From assembly GCA_900112325.1 (NCBI GenBank), contig FOLJ01000019.1, forward strand, positions 1 through 64,000: 64,000 nt of DNA. The letters are read 5' to 3'. The notes beneath the pieces are model-generated. The model was not told the origin of the DNA, made no database searches, and worked only from the letters and a program-made list of their open reading frames with translations. The position numbers were made by a program, and so were the translations under genes. Shown here piece by piece: positions 42,534 through 53,500 of the stretch; the first letter of the stretch is position 1; every line of letters starts with the position of its first letter. Source of the DNA: Micromonospora sediminimaris. Its GTDB lineage: Bacteria; Actinomycetota; Actinomycetes; Mycobacteriales; Micromonosporaceae.

Positions 42534-44168
42534 TCAGAAGCCGCCGGCACCGCCGTCTACCCGGGGCTCGGAACCGACGACGTATCCCCCGTCGTCGCGT
42601 CGCCAGATCGCCTGCCCGTAGCCGAAGACGGTGGGATCGGGCGCGACGGTCACCTGGTGCCCCCGGTCCCGCAGGTCGGCCAGCCGCGCGGCACCGCCGG
42701 GCCCGGCGATCAACTGCTCCTCGACCAGCAGCGAACGACCCGCGTGCCAGTACCAGCGAGGGACGTCCAGCGCCGCCTGGGGGTCGAGGCCCGCGTCCAC
42801 GGTCCCCGAGACGAGCTGTACGTGGCCCTGGGGCTGCATGTGCCCACCCATCACCCCGAACGGCCCCACCGGCGACCCCTGCCGGGCCAGGAAACCGGGG
42901 ATGATCGTGTGGTAGGGCCGCTTCGCCGGGCCGACCACGTTGGGATGGTTTACGTCGAGCCGGAAACCGAGACCACGATTCTGCAGCGCGAACCCGTACC
43001 CGGGCAGCACCACGTGCGAGCCGAAGGCCAGGTAGGTGGACTGGATCAGGCTGACCATCATGCCGCTCTCGTCGGCCGTGCAGAGGTACACCGTTCCACC
43101 GCGTTCTGGCGCGTCGGTCACCGGGTCGGCCGCCGCGTCGGAGACCGTCGCGCGGCGCCGCGCCAGATGTTCCGGCGTGAGCAGCCCGGATGGGACCGGA
43201 GCAAGGTCGGGATCGGCGACATGGGCATGCGCGTCGGCGAAGCCGAGCTTGACCGCCTCGATTTGCCGGTGCAGCCACCGCGACTCGTCGGCCGGGTCGA
43301 ATCCGTTCAGGATGCCCAGGGCGAGCAGCGCGGCCAGTCCCTGCCCGTTCGGCGGCAGTTCCCAGACCTCGTGGTCCCGGTAGCGCACCGACACCGGGTC
43401 GACCCAGACGCTGGCGTGGGTCTCCAGGTCCGCCGCGGTGATCAGCCCACCGGTACGGGCGGCATGGTCGATCAGGGCCGCCGCGATCCGCCCCCGGTAG
43501 AACTCCTCCGCCCGGCTGTCGGCGATCAGTCGAAGCGTCCGGGCCGCGTCCGGATTGCGCCACCGCTCGCCCGCCCGGGGAGCCCGCCCACCCGCTGCGA
43601 ACACCCGCCCGAACTCCGCGTACTCGGGACCGGTCAGGCCGGCGTGCCCGGCGACCGCGCGGGACCAGGCCGCCGCTGTCGTCGTGGAGACGGGGTGTCC
43701 CTGCTCGGCGTAACCGATGGCGTCGGCGAAGAGGTCCGCGAAGGGCAGCGATCCGAACCGCTCGTGCAGGTCGCGCCAGCCCGCCGGCACGCCCGGTACG
43801 GTCACCGGCAACCAGCCCCGGGCCGGCATCGCCGGGCCGACCGCCTGTGCGCCGCCCAACGCGTCGGCGGGTTCGACGCCTCGACCGCCGGTCGCCGCGA
43901 GTACCAGGTCCCGGGTCAGCCCGGCGGGCGACCGGCCGGAGGCGTTCAAGCCGTGCAGCCGGCGGCCGTCCCAGACGATTGCGAAAAGGTCACCGCCGAT
44001 GTCGTTCGAGGGAGGTTGCACGACGGTGAGCGTGCTGGCGGTGGCCAGCGCGGCGTCCACGGCGTTGCCACCACGACGCAGCACCGCCAGGCCGGCGGCC
44101 ACGGCCAACGGATGGCTGGTGGCCACGGCGCCACGCGGCGCGTACAGCGGTTGCCGGGGATGGGTCAC
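42534..44168 (-). CDS. ggt: gamma-glutamyltransferase family protein
   Basis: A 544-aa Ntn-hydrolase of the gamma-glutamyltranspeptidase family. It has an N-terminal GAVATSHPLAVAAGLAVLRRGGNAVDAALA, then the autoprocessing site ERGGTVYLCTADESG, where Thr starts the small subunit, and GGHMQPQGHVQLVS near the end. No signal peptide is visible, so it is probably cytoplasmic, unlike classical GGT. Start GTG 44168 overlaps the tilS stop (GTGA). The substrate may be glutathione-like or another gamma-glutamyl compound. Confidence 0.9.
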   Translation of the reverse strand: MTHPRQPLYAPRGAVATSHPLAVAAGLAVLRRGGNAVDAALATASTLTVVQPPSNDIGGDLFAIVWDGRRLHGLNASGRSPAGLTRDLVLAATGGRGVEPADALGGAQAVGPAMPARGWLPVTVPGVPAGWRDLHERFGSLPFADLFADAIGYAEQGHPVSTTTAAAWSRAVAGHAGLTGPEYAEFGRVFAAGGRAPRAGERWRNPDAARTLRLIADSRAEEFYRGRIAAALIDHAARTGGLITAADLETHASVWVDPVSVRYRDHEVWELPPNGQGLAALLALGILNGFDPADESRWLHRQIEAVKLGFADAHAHVADPDLAPVPSGLLTPEHLARRRATVSDAAADPVTDAPERGGTVYLCTADESGMMVSLIQSTYLAFGSHVVLPGYGFALQNRGLGFRLDVNHPNVVGPAKRPYHTIIPGFLARQGSPVGPFGVMGGHMQPQGHVQLVSGTVDAGLDPQAALDVPRWYWHAGRSLLVEEQLIAGPGGAARLADLRDRGHQVTVAPDPTVFGYGQAIWRRDDGGYVVGSEPRVDGGAGGF

Positions 44169-45229
44169 CCTTCGACCACCGCATCGTCGGGCGCTGACCC
44201 CACCGCCTCGGACACCGGTGCCGGGTCGGCCGGCGAAGCCGGTGACGACTCCGACACCAGCCGATCGTCGCGGCGGAGCACCCGAAGCCCGCCCGGCAGG
44301 TAACTGGCTCGCTGGCCGCGCCACGCCGTGACCAACGCGTCGAGCGCGGCGACGTGGCGGTGCGACAGTGCGGCCGGCGGGGCGCCCAGCTCGTGGGCCC
44401 AGGTGCGCAGCACCCGACCGCGCACGGCGGGCGCCAGCTCCGCCAGGATCCGGGTGGCCAGGCCACCGGCGGGATGCCGGGCCCGGCTCAGCGCCTCGAC
44501 AGCGAGCTCGTCGAGGACCGCGTTGTCGGCCGCCACCAGCGCGGCGGTACGGGCGAGGTTGTCCAGCACGCCCGGTCCGAGCGCCCGGATCAGCACGGGC
44601 AGCACGTCGGCCCGGACCCGGGAGCGGGCGTAGGCCGGGTCGCTGTTGTGCGGATCGTCCCACGGCACCAGCCCGAGAGCCACGCAGGCGGCACGGGTCT
44701 CCGCCCGCCCGATCTCCAACAGCGGCCGTACGAGTGGGGTGCCGGCCAGGTCCCGGCGGGCCGGCATGCCGGCGAGTCCGCGCGGGCCGGCACCCCGGGC
44801 CAGCGCGAGCAGGACCGTCTCCGCCTGATCGTCCCGGGTGTGGCCGGTGAGCAGTGCAGAGGCGCGGTATCCACCGGCGACCTCGGCCAGCGCCTGGTAG
44901 CGGGCGTCCCGGGCCGCCGCCTCCGGGCCACCGGGCCGGCCGGCAACCTCGACCCGGACCACCTCCACCGGAGCCAGGCCGGCCTCAGTCGCCCAGCGCG
45001 CCACCGCCTCGGCCCGGTGCCGCGACCCGGCCTGCAACCCGTGATCCACGGTGACCAGCCCGGCGGCGCGGCCCGCCCGGGGTGCCACGAACGCGGTGGC
45101 CGCGGCCAGAGCCAGCGAGTCGGCGCCGCCCGAGCAGGCGACCAGCACCGGACCGTCCGTCGGCAGGTCGGCCAGGGCACGACGGACCGCGATCCGGATC
45201 GCGGCCACCGGTGGTGCGAGTGGGGCCAT
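44165..45229 (-). CDS. tilS: tRNA(Ile) lysidine synthetase
   Basis: TilS converts C34 of the CAU tRNA-Ile to lysidine. The 354-aa protein has the PP-loop VACSGGADSLALAAA (about 29-43), VDHGLQAGSR, LLTGHTRDDQAETVLL and RPLLEIGRAETRAA, followed by a C-terminal domain with helical linker. The gene precedes ggt with a four-base overlap and follows the zincin gene by 16 bp, so it is in the dacB-zincin-tilS-ggt run. Confidence 0.95.
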   Translation of the reverse strand: MAPLAPPVAAIRIAVRRALADLPTDGPVLVACSGGADSLALAAATAFVAPRAGRAAGLVTVDHGLQAGSRHRAEAVARWATEAGLAPVEVVRVEVAGRPGGPEAAARDARYQALAEVAGGYRASALLTGHTRDDQAETVLLALARGAGPRGLAGMPARRDLAGTPLVRPLLEIGRAETRAACVALGLVPWDDPHNSDPAYARSRVRADVLPVLIRALGPGVLDNLARTAALVAADNAVLDELAVEALSRARHPAGGLATRILAELAPAVRGRVLRTWAHELGAPPAALSHRHVAALDALVTAWRGQRASYLPGGLRVLRRDDRLVSESSPASPADPAPVSEAVGSAPDDAVVEG

Positions 45230-45245
45230 CGCTGCGGCGACGCGC

Positions 45246-46313
45246 TCAGCCGGCGGTCGGTACCGGGCCGACCGGTCCGTGCACCCGCGCCACCCAGGCG
45301 TCCGGTTCGCTCAGCTCGGACAGTCGGGGCAGGGTGAGCGGCGACTCGAAGACCCGGTTGAAGCCGGCCATGCCGACCCGGTCCACCACGGCGTGCACGA
45401 ACTTGCGGCCCTCGGCGTACTGCCGCATCTTGACGTCGATGCCGATCAGCCGCCGGATCGCCTTCTCCACCGGGTTGCCGGCCTCGCGCCGTCGGTTGAA
45501 GGCGGACCGGATCCGCTCCACACTCGGGATCACCTGCGGCCCGACGCCGTCCATCACGAACTCGGCGTGCCCCTCCAGCAGGGTCATCAGGGCGGTCAGT
45601 CGGTCCAGCACGGCCCGCTGACCGGGCGTCTGCACGATGTCCAGCACGCTGGACCGGCTCTGCGGGTCGCGGACGGCGTCAGCGAGGGTGCTCACCCCCC
45701 GACGCAGCCGCTCCAGCAGGTGCTCGCCACCCTGGGCGGCATCGACGAACGCCTGCACCTCACCGAGGAAGTAGGCCCGCATCCAGGGCACCGAGGTGAA
45801 CTGCGTCCGGTGGGTCACCTCGTGCAGGCAGACCCAGAGCCGGAAGTCGCGTGGATCCGCGCCCAGCTTGCGCTCGACCTCGACGATGTTCGGCGCGACC
45901 AGCAGCAGTTGCCCCGGGTTGGCGGAGAAGACCTCGTACTGCCCGAGGACCCGGCCGGAAAGGTAGGCCAGCACGGTGCCGGCCTGTACCCCGGTCACCC
46001 GGGAACCGATCGCCTCGGTGAGCGCACCGGGCTGCTTGTCCTGAGCGAGTCGGCCGACCAGCGGGGTGATCACCTCGCGGAGCCCGGCGATGTTCGTCGC
46101 CGCCCAGTCCCGCCGATCGACCACCCGCACCGGCGGATGGGTCACCTGCGAGGTCAGCCCCGTGTAGTCGGCGACGTGCCCGGCTGCCTCTTCGGTCAAC
46201 CGGCGCAGCTCGGAAACCACCTCGGTGGCCTCGGAGTACGTCACCCGGGGGCCCGACTTGCCCAGGGCCCCCGCCGTCGCGGTAGCCAGATCCCAGTCCA
46301 CGAACTGCGCCAT
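45246..46313 (-). CDS. zinc-dependent metalloprotease-like protein (DUF2342)
   Basis: A 355-aa protein of the actinobacterial DUF2342 family. The zinc motif HEVTH sits in RLWVCLHEVTHRTQF, and a further Glu lies in LLEGHAEFVMDGVG. The rest is helical. Some databases label the family F420-biosynthesis-associated, without proof that I know of. I choose ATG 46313 over an upstream GTG; a TACGGT -10 box ends 7 nt before it, suggesting a leaderless mRNA. It is syntenic with the mycobacterial Rv3626c position. Confidence 0.88.
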   Translation of the reverse strand: MAQFVDWDLATATAGALGKSGPRVTYSEATEVVSELRRLTEEAAGHVADYTGLTSQVTHPPVRVVDRRDWAATNIAGLREVITPLVGRLAQDKQPGALTEAIGSRVTGVQAGTVLAYLSGRVLGQYEVFSANPGQLLLVAPNIVEVERKLGADPRDFRLWVCLHEVTHRTQFTSVPWMRAYFLGEVQAFVDAAQGGEHLLERLRRGVSTLADAVRDPQSRSSVLDIVQTPGQRAVLDRLTALMTLLEGHAEFVMDGVGPQVIPSVERIRSAFNRRREAGNPVEKAIRRLIGIDVKMRQYAEGRKFVHAVVDRVGMAGFNRVFESPLTLPRLSELSEPDAWVARVHGPVGPVPTAG

Positions 46314-46320
46314 GCAACCC

Positions 46321-46326
46321 ACCGTA
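46321..46326 (-). promoter_or_regulatory. -10 element of the zincin gene (leaderless)
   Basis: Reading leftward, TACGGT ends 7 nt before ATG 46313. Confidence 0.45.
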
Positions 46327-46439
46327 CCCGCGCCGCGACACCCGCCCGGCCGGCTGGTCCGGCGGCAGGGTGGCGACGGCCCGTCGGAGGACAGTTGCGC
46401 CCCCGCTTCACGGAGCCCTTCGACCGGTGCCCGTCGTTC

Positions 46440-48323
46440 TCAGCGGCAGCCGCAGCCGGCCAGGGCGGCGGCGATCCTGTCCAGCGCAGCGCGCGCCGGC
46501 TCCATCCCGTCCGGCGGGACGTCGTCGGTGAGCACCGCGAAGGTGAGCAGGCGCCCCTCGGCGGTGGTGACCACTCCCGCGATGGCGTGCACCCGGGTCA
46601 GGGTGCCGGTCTTGGCCCGGACCACACCGGCACCGGCGGCGGTGCCGGGTGTCGCGCCGTATCGATCGCGCAGCGTGCCGGACCAGCCCGCGACCGGCAG
46701 ACCGCCGAAGATGCCGGCAAGCTCGGGCCGGTCCGGGCTGGCCGCGAGCGCCAGCAGCTCGGTCAGCAGGGCCGGGCTGATCAGGTTGTTCCGGGACAGT
46801 CCGCTGCCGTCCGCCAGGTCGAGCCCAGCCACCGGCAGGCCCAGCTCGGAGACCACCTCGGCCATCGCCGACGCGGCACCGGCAAAGGAGGCCGGCCGGT
46901 CGCGGGCCAGGGCGACCTGGCGGGCCAGCGCCTCGGCGACGATGTTGTCGCTATCGCTGATCATGATGTCGACCAGCCGGATCAGCGGCGGCGAGTGCAC
47001 CGCGCCGAGTTCGGCACCGGGTCCACCGCCACCGACCGGTTCCGAAGCGGTCGTCCCGGTCGGCGCTGGCGGGGCGGTGCCCTTGCGTACGGTGCCGACC
47101 GGCACCCCGAGCAGTTTGGCGAAGGCACGGCCGGCGGCCAGGTCCGGTTCGGCAACGCGTTCGGCCCAGCCCGGGCCGGCCTTCGGATTCGTGCGTGCTC
47201 CGTCGAGCATCAGTGCGGTGATCGCCCCGCCGTAGCCGCCGGTGGGAATGTCGTCGTCCCAGCCGGGTTCGTACACGGGGCCGGAGTAGCGCGAGGAGTC
47301 GACGACGACCCTGGTGGGTGCGACCCCGCCCAGCGCCTTGCGGACCTGATCGGCGAGGTCGGTTAGGTTGGCCGCGCCCGGGTAGAAGCCCTTCGGGCCG
47401 GCTGCCAGCGTCGGATCCCCGCCACCGACCAGAACCACCTCGCCGGGTTGTGCACCAGCCACCGCCCGGGTCGGGATCCGGTGGCCGGGGCCCCGGGCGG
47501 TCAACACCGTCACGGCGGTGACCAGCTTGGTCACCGAGGCCGGCACGGTCCCCTCCCCGCCACCGCGATCGAAGAGCATCTCCCCGGTCAGCGCGTCGGC
47601 CACCGCCACGTTGACCCGGCCGCCCAGCGCGGTGTCGTCGATAAGCGGTTCGAGGGTGGTCCGGAGCCCGTCCGTGCTGGGCGCCGGCGCGCCGCTGTCG
47701 GCAGCCACCAGCACCGGGACCGGCGCGGACTCCACCGTCCCGGTTGCCGCCGGTGTCGCGGGTGCGTCGCCCAGCCAGCGGCCCACCGGCCCGGGCCGGA
47801 CCACGACCAGACCCACCGCGACAAGCATGAGCACCAGCACGGCAGCGAGCACCAGCGGCAGCCGCCGCCGCGGCGCCGGCCCGACCGGGGGCGGCACCGC
47901 AGCGGCCGGCGGATCACCCGGCGTGCCGGCCGCCGGCGCTACCGGCGCCGGGCGCACCGGCACGGTTGCCGATCCGGTCGGCGGCCCGGCGGGGCTCGTG
48001 GGGACGGCGGCACCGGAACCGTTGGCCGGACTCGTCGGGGCGGCGGCCGGCGCGGCCGGGCTCGTCGGGACGGCAGCGCCAGGCGCGGCGGCCCGTCCGG
48101 ACGCGGTCCCCGGGGGCGGTGTCGCCGGTGGTTGCGCGCCCGAGGGCGGATGCGCCTCGGGCCGGTTCACGGACGTCGGTGTGACGGGCGGCGTCGGAGG
48201 TTGTGGCCGGAGGACCTGCGCGTCCGGCACGGGTACCCGTCCGGCGGCCGGCTTGACCGGCGGTTGGTTCGCACCGCCCTCGGCGGCACCGCCGGGACGG
48301 TAGTGTGAATCTTCCCTCCCCAC
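46440..48323 (-). CDS. dacB: D-alanyl-D-alanine carboxypeptidase/endopeptidase (PBP4 type)
   Basis: A 627-aa cell-wall enzyme that trims peptidoglycan stem peptides. A long Pro/Ala-rich cytoplasmic region (about 1-150) precedes one membrane helix (LPLVLAAVLVLMLVAVGLVVV), followed by the peptidase S13 domain: SVTK (SxxK), SDSDN (SxN) and KTG in VVRAKTGTL. Start GTG 48323 is preceded by GGAGGAGG; a GTG 18 bases upstream is less likely. The cytoplasmic Pro-rich part is longer than in enterobacterial DacB. Confidence 0.94.
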   Translation of the reverse strand: MGREDSHYRPGGAAEGGANQPPVKPAAGRVPVPDAQVLRPQPPTPPVTPTSVNRPEAHPPSGAQPPATPPPGTASGRAAAPGAAVPTSPAAPAAAPTSPANGSGAAVPTSPAGPPTGSATVPVRPAPVAPAAGTPGDPPAAAVPPPVGPAPRRRLPLVLAAVLVLMLVAVGLVVVRPGPVGRWLGDAPATPAATGTVESAPVPVLVAADSGAPAPSTDGLRTTLEPLIDDTALGGRVNVAVADALTGEMLFDRGGGEGTVPASVTKLVTAVTVLTARGPGHRIPTRAVAGAQPGEVVLVGGGDPTLAAGPKGFYPGAANLTDLADQVRKALGGVAPTRVVVDSSRYSGPVYEPGWDDDIPTGGYGGAITALMLDGARTNPKAGPGWAERVAEPDLAAGRAFAKLLGVPVGTVRKGTAPPAPTGTTASEPVGGGGPGAELGAVHSPPLIRLVDIMISDSDNIVAEALARQVALARDRPASFAGAASAMAEVVSELGLPVAGLDLADGSGLSRNNLISPALLTELLALAASPDRPELAGIFGGLPVAGWSGTLRDRYGATPGTAAGAGVVRAKTGTLTRVHAIAGVVTTAEGRLLTFAVLTDDVPPDGMEPARAALDRIAAALAGCGCR

Positions 48324-48474
48324 GACCCCCTCCTCCCCCACCGGGAACCGGCCTGGGTGACACTACTTCGGTCCGAAGACTATGCGGCGGCCGGAGTCGG
48401 CGGGTTGGCAATCGCCCGCCCGGCTCCGCCGCCGGTTCCGTCAAGCCAGCGTGGGCCAACGAGGGAGCGTGCAG

Positions 48475-48981
48475 ATGGATTTCGACGTCACGGTTGAGAT
48501 CCCCAAGGGTCACCGCAACAAGTACGAGGTGGACCACGTGACCGGGCGGATCCGGCTGGACCGCACCCTCTTCACCTCCACGCAGTACCCGGCCGACTAC
48601 GGCTTCATCGAGGGCACCCTGGGTGAGGACGGTGATCCGCTGGACGCCCTGGTGCTGGTGCCCGAGCCGACCTTCCCCGGCTGCCTGATCCGGTGCCGCA
48701 CGATCGGCATGTTCCGGATGACGGACGAGAAGGGTGGCGACGACAAGGTCCTCTGCGTCCCCTACGAGGACCCGCGCCAGGAACACCTGCGCGACATCCA
48801 CCACCTCGGCGAGTTCGACCGGTTGGAGATCCAGCACTTCTTCGAGGTGTACAAGGATCTTGAACCGGGCAAGTCGGTCGAGGGCGCGACCTGGGTGGGG
48901 CGCACCGAGGCCGAGGCCGAGATCCAGGCTTCGTACCGGCGCGCCAGGGAGGCCGAGGAGCGCGGCGAGTCCACCCACTGA
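48475..48981 (+). CDS. ppa: inorganic pyrophosphatase
   Basis: Ppa hydrolyses pyrophosphate from biosynthetic reactions. The 168-aa family I protein has EIPKGHRNKYEVDH, LYTSTQYPADYGFIEGT-like LFTSTQYPADYGFIEGT, the signature DGDPLDALVLV with catalytic Asps, and VPYEDPRQEHLRDIHHL. ATG 48475 follows GAGGGAG. It is divergent from dacB, as in mycobacteria. Confidence 0.97.
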   Translation: MDFDVTVEIPKGHRNKYEVDHVTGRIRLDRTLFTSTQYPADYGFIEGTLGEDGDPLDALVLVPEPTFPGCLIRCRTIGMFRMTDEKGGDDKVLCVPYEDPRQEHLRDIHHLGEFDRLEIQHFFEVYKDLEPGKSVEGATWVGRTEAEAEIQASYRRAREAEERGESTH

Positions 48982-49006
48982 GGTGTCCGACGGGTCCGGG
49001 GATCGC

Positions 49007-50407
49007 TCAGCCGAGCAGCCCCCGGGCCCGCTCGTAGAGGCCGAGCACCGCGCAGGCGACCGGCACCACCGAGACCACCAGCAGGGTGTCGGCCAGGTCA
49101 GCGACCCGTCCGAGGTACGGGGAGACCGGCCGGCGGGCGTACGTCGTGCCGCCCGCCACCACCAGCAGCGCGCCCAGCAGCCCGCCGGTGACCAGGATCA
49201 GCCGGACCGCCGCGTCGGCGGCCCCGGCCAGCGCCCCGCCGAGGACCGCGTACCCGGCCAGGCCGGCGAGCACCGGCGCGATCCGGTGCCGGACCGTCCT
49301 GAAGAGCCGGGCCCGTAGCAGCAGCACCGTCGCGGTCACCCCGACCAGCAGCCGACCGGCGGTGCCACCGGTGCTCACGAGGATCACGGCCGCGCCGACG
49401 GCCAGCACTGCCTGACCGATCAGCAGGCCGGTGAGCATTTCCTCGGTACGGGCCACTGCTGCGTGCACCCGGCCACGGTCGGGCAGGTCACGCGCCTGGT
49501 CCGGGTCATCCGACCCATCGGTGGGCAGGGTGATCGGCGGCAACGGCACCTTGCCCAGCCGGATGGCCAGCAGCGGGACAGCCCCGACGGCGAAGGTGAG
49601 CGCGCCGATCAGGACGGCGGCCGAGCCGGCCGGGCCGAGCAGCAGGCCGCCGAGAGCGGCTGCTCCAGCGCCCGCACCCACCACCGTGCCGGCCACGAAG
49701 ATCCGTAGCCGGGTGGCCACCCCGAACAGTCCCAGCACCGAGGCCAGCAGCAGCGTCACCGACCCGGCGAGCAACTCCGGTGCACCCACCCAGCGCAGCG
49801 CGCCGATCGGCCCGATCGGGTCGCCCGAGCCGACGGCGAGGGCGCCGGCCAGTGCCGCGTAGGGCAGCGCGTGTCCGCCCAGCACAGCGCCGGCCGACCC
49901 GTCGCCCTGCGCACGGGACAGCACGGTGCCAGCCAGCACCAGCAGACCCGCCACCACGGTCGCGGCCGGCCAGCCGGCGGGGTCGCCGGGCCCACCGGCG
50001 GCCAGGGCCAGCAGGCCGACGACGAGCGGAACACCGGCACCGACCAGAGCCACCGCCCGGGTGGCACCGGGTGACCAGGCCCCGCCGCGTCGGCGGGCGG
50101 CGTCGGCGATGGCCTCCACCACGTCGTCGTACTCGAACTCCGGCCACTCGGTGCGAGCCGGTACCAGGTGCAGCACCTCGCCGTCGCGGACCCCCTGAGC
50201 GAGCAGCGCCTGCCCGCCGGTCAGCACGGTGCCGTCGGCTCGCCGGAGCAGCCAACCGCCGTGCTGCTCCCCCTCGTCGGCGAGCCCGTCGCCAGCGTGG
50301 CGCAGCACCTCGGGCAGCAACTCGGCGAGGGGTACCTGATCCGGTAGCGCCACGTCGACCCGCCGTCGGGGCGTGCTGACGGTGAGCCGGGCAAGCCCGA
50401 CGGTCAT
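49007..50407 (-). CDS. eccD: EccD, type VII secretion membrane channel component
   Basis: A 466-aa ESX core protein. The N-terminal ubiquitin-like domain (about 1-85: ARLTVSTPRRRVDVALPDQVPLAELLPEVL) is cytoplasmic, and about eleven hydrophobic helices fill the rest (from 115 on). EccD dimers line the ESX membrane vestibule. ATG 50407 has GGAGG at 7 nt. The gene is divergent from eccC. EccB, EccE, EsxA/B and EspG are not in this window. Confidence 0.9.
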   Translation of the reverse strand: MTVGLARLTVSTPRRRVDVALPDQVPLAELLPEVLRHAGDGLADEGEQHGGWLLRRADGTVLTGGQALLAQGVRDGEVLHLVPARTEWPEFEYDDVVEAIADAARRRGGAWSPGATRAVALVGAGVPLVVGLLALAAGGPGDPAGWPAATVVAGLLVLAGTVLSRAQGDGSAGAVLGGHALPYAALAGALAVGSGDPIGPIGALRWVGAPELLAGSVTLLLASVLGLFGVATRLRIFVAGTVVGAGAGAAALGGLLLGPAGSAAVLIGALTFAVGAVPLLAIRLGKVPLPPITLPTDGSDDPDQARDLPDRGRVHAAVARTEEMLTGLLIGQAVLAVGAAVILVSTGGTAGRLLVGVTATVLLLRARLFRTVRHRIAPVLAGLAGYAVLGGALAGAADAAVRLILVTGGLLGALLVVAGGTTYARRPVSPYLGRVADLADTLLVVSVVPVACAVLGLYERARGLLG

Positions 50408-50507
50408 CGACTCACCTCCATCCCGAGCCGGCCTGCTGCTGCGCGGACGACAGGACTTTACCTACCATGAGCCAGGCTCGGGTCACCGTGCGCAGTCGGG
50501 AGGTCAG

Positions 50508-53500
50508 GTGTCCACTGTCGTCATCCGGCGGCCGGCGCGACGCCCGGCGCCCGAGATACCCGTCGGTGACCTACCGGTGCAGGCGCCCCCGGAGATTCCG
50601 GCCGCCACCGACACCCGCTGGCACCAGTTGCTGATGCTGCTGCCGATGCTCGGCGGTACGGTCGCGATGGCGATGATGTTCGGCCGGGGCGGCGGAGCGT
50701 ACGCGTACGTGGTCGGCGGCATGTTCGGCCTCTCCTCCCTGGCGATGCTGGCGACCTCCTGGGGCAGCGCCTCCGGCAACCCGAAGAAGTCCGAGATGAT
50801 GGCCGCCCGCCGGGATTACCTACGGCACCTGGCCACCCTGCGCCGACAGGTTCGGCAGACCGCGGAGCGACAACGCGCCGGCCTCTGCTACCGGTACCCC
50901 GATCCGTCGCTGCTCTGGTCGACGGTGCACAGCCACCGGGTCTGGGAGCGACGGCCCATGGACCCGGACTTCGCGGTGATTCGGGTCGCCGTCGGGCCGC
51001 AGACCCTGGCCACACCGCTGGTGCCGCCGGTCACCCGCCCGCTGGAGGAACTGGAGCCGATGACGGCGGGCGCGCTGCGGCGCTTCCTGGACGCGTACTC
51101 GGTGGTGCCCGACCTGCCGGTAGCTCTCTCGCTGCGCAGCTTCGCCCGGGTCTTCGTCCGGGCCGCTCCGGCCGGGCCCACCGGGTCGCCGGCCGCGCAG
51201 GCGCTGACCCGGGCCATGCTCGTCCAGCTCGCCGTCTTCCACGCCCCGGACGAGCTGCTGGTCGCCATCTGTGCCGGGCCGGAACGGCGCGGCAGTTGGG
51301 AGTGGGTCAAGTGGTTGCCGCACGCCCAGCACCCCACCCGCACCGACGCGCTCGGTCCGGTACGGCTGGTGGCCAGTTCCGCGGTGGAGTTGGAACGACT
51401 GCTCGACGGGGTGTTGGCCAGCCGGTCGAGGTTCAGCCCGGTCGGACCGGCCACGGACGGGCCGCACCTGGTGGTCGTGTTCGACGGCGGCGACCGCACC
51501 GGCGCCACCGAACTGGTCGGAGACGGCGGGATCGACGCGGTCACCCTGATCGACCTGGACGCCCCGCCGCCGCGCCTGCTCGACCGGTTCTCCCTGCTGC
51601 TGGAGCTGCGAGACGGCCGGCTGCACTCCCGCTCCTCGGACGGGCCGGCCGAGGTCGGCACCGCCGACGCGCTCGACGTCGCCGAGGCCGAGGCGGTGGC
51701 CCGGCGGCTGGCACCACTGCGGCTGGCTGCCACCCCGGGTGCCGACGCCGCACCCGGCGCCGAGCCGGGTCTACCCGAGCTGCTCGGCATCGGCGAGCCG
51801 GAGGGCTTCACCGTCGAGCAGGGGTGGGTTCCGAGGTCCCCGCGGGACCGGCTGCGGGTGCCGGTCGGCGTCGGCGTGGACGGCGGCGCGGTCGAGTTGG
51901 ACCTGAAGGAGTCGGCGCAGGGCGGCATGGGTCCGCACGGACTGCTGATCGGAGCCACCGGCTCCGGAAAGTCCGAGCTGCTTCGTACGCTGGTGCTCGG
52001 GCTGGCCGCCACCCACTCCGCCGAGCAGCTCAACTTCGTGCTCGTCGACTTCAAGGGTGGGGCCACCTTCGCGCCCTTCGACCGGTTGCCGCACACCGCC
52101 GCTGTGATCACCAATCTGGCCGACGCGTTACCGCTTGTCGACCGGATGGTCGATGCGATCAACGGGGAACTGGTCCGCCGGCAGGAGCTGCTGCGCCGCG
52201 CCGGCAACTTCGCCAGCCTGCGCGACTACGAGCGGGCCCGGGCGGCCGGCAACCCGCTGCCCCCGCTGCCGTCGCTGCTGCTGATCTGTGACGAGTTCTC
52301 CGAACTGCTGTCGGCCAAGCCCGACTTCATCGACCTGTTCGTCCAGATCGGCCGGCTGGGCCGCTCCCTCGGGGTGCACCTGCTGCTGGCGAGCCAACGG
52401 TTGGAGGAGGGACGACTGCGCGGGCTGGACACCCACCTGTCGTACCGGATCGGCCTGCGGACCTTCTCCTCGCTGGAGTCCCGCACCGTGCTCGGGGTGC
52501 CCGACGCGCATGAGCTGCCCCCGTCGCCGGGGCACGGTTTCCTGCGCTTCGGCACCGAGCCGCTGCTGCGTTTCAAGACCGCGTACGTCTCCGGCCCGGT
52601 ACGTCGGCGCGCCCTGGCGATCGACGCGACCGGACCCGAACGTCCCCGGCTGCTCGCCTTCTCCACCCACGTCACACCGGTACCGCAGCCGCCCGCCCCG
52701 CCGGCTGTCGAAGACGAGGCGGACGCCACGGAGACCGTGCTGCGCCTGCTCGTCGACCGGCTGGCCGGGCAGGGCGCGCCGGCCCACCGGGTGTGGCTGC
52801 CGCCGCTGGATGTCGCTCCGGCCCTGGACGAGTTGGTAGGTCCGCTCACGGTCGACCCGGTCCGGGGGCTGACCTTCGGCAATCCCGAGCTGCACGGCGC
52901 CCTCCAGGTGCCGGTGGCCGTCGTGGACCGGCCCTTCGAGCAGCGCCGCGACCTGCTGTGGTTGGCGTTGGACGGGGCCGCCGGCCATGTCGCGGTGGTC
53001 GGCGGTACGCAGAGCGGCAAGTCCACCGCGCTGCGTACGCTGATCTGTGCCCTGGCCCTCACCCACACGCCGACCGAGGCGCAGGTCTACTGCCTCGACT
53101 TCGGTGGCGGTGGGCTGGCCTCGGTGCGTGACCTGCCGCATGTCGGTGGGGTCACCGGCCGGGCCGATCCCACCGGCGTGCGCCGCACCGTCGGCGAGAT
53201 GTCCACCCTGCTAGCCGATCGGGAGCGCCGCTTCGCCGAACTGGGCGTGGAGTCGGTGGCCGCCTGGCGACAGCGGCGCGCCAGCGGCGACACCGGCACC
53301 GACCCGGGCGATACCGACGCGTACGGCGACGTGTTCCTCGTCGTGGACGGGTGGACGACCCTGCGGACCGAGTACGAAGATCTGGAACCGCTCATCACCG
53401 ACCTGGCGACCCGGGGACTCTCCTACGGCGTGCACGTGGTCGCCACCGCGGTGCGTTGGCTGGATTTCCGACCGGCCATCCGGGACCTTTTCGGCTCCCG

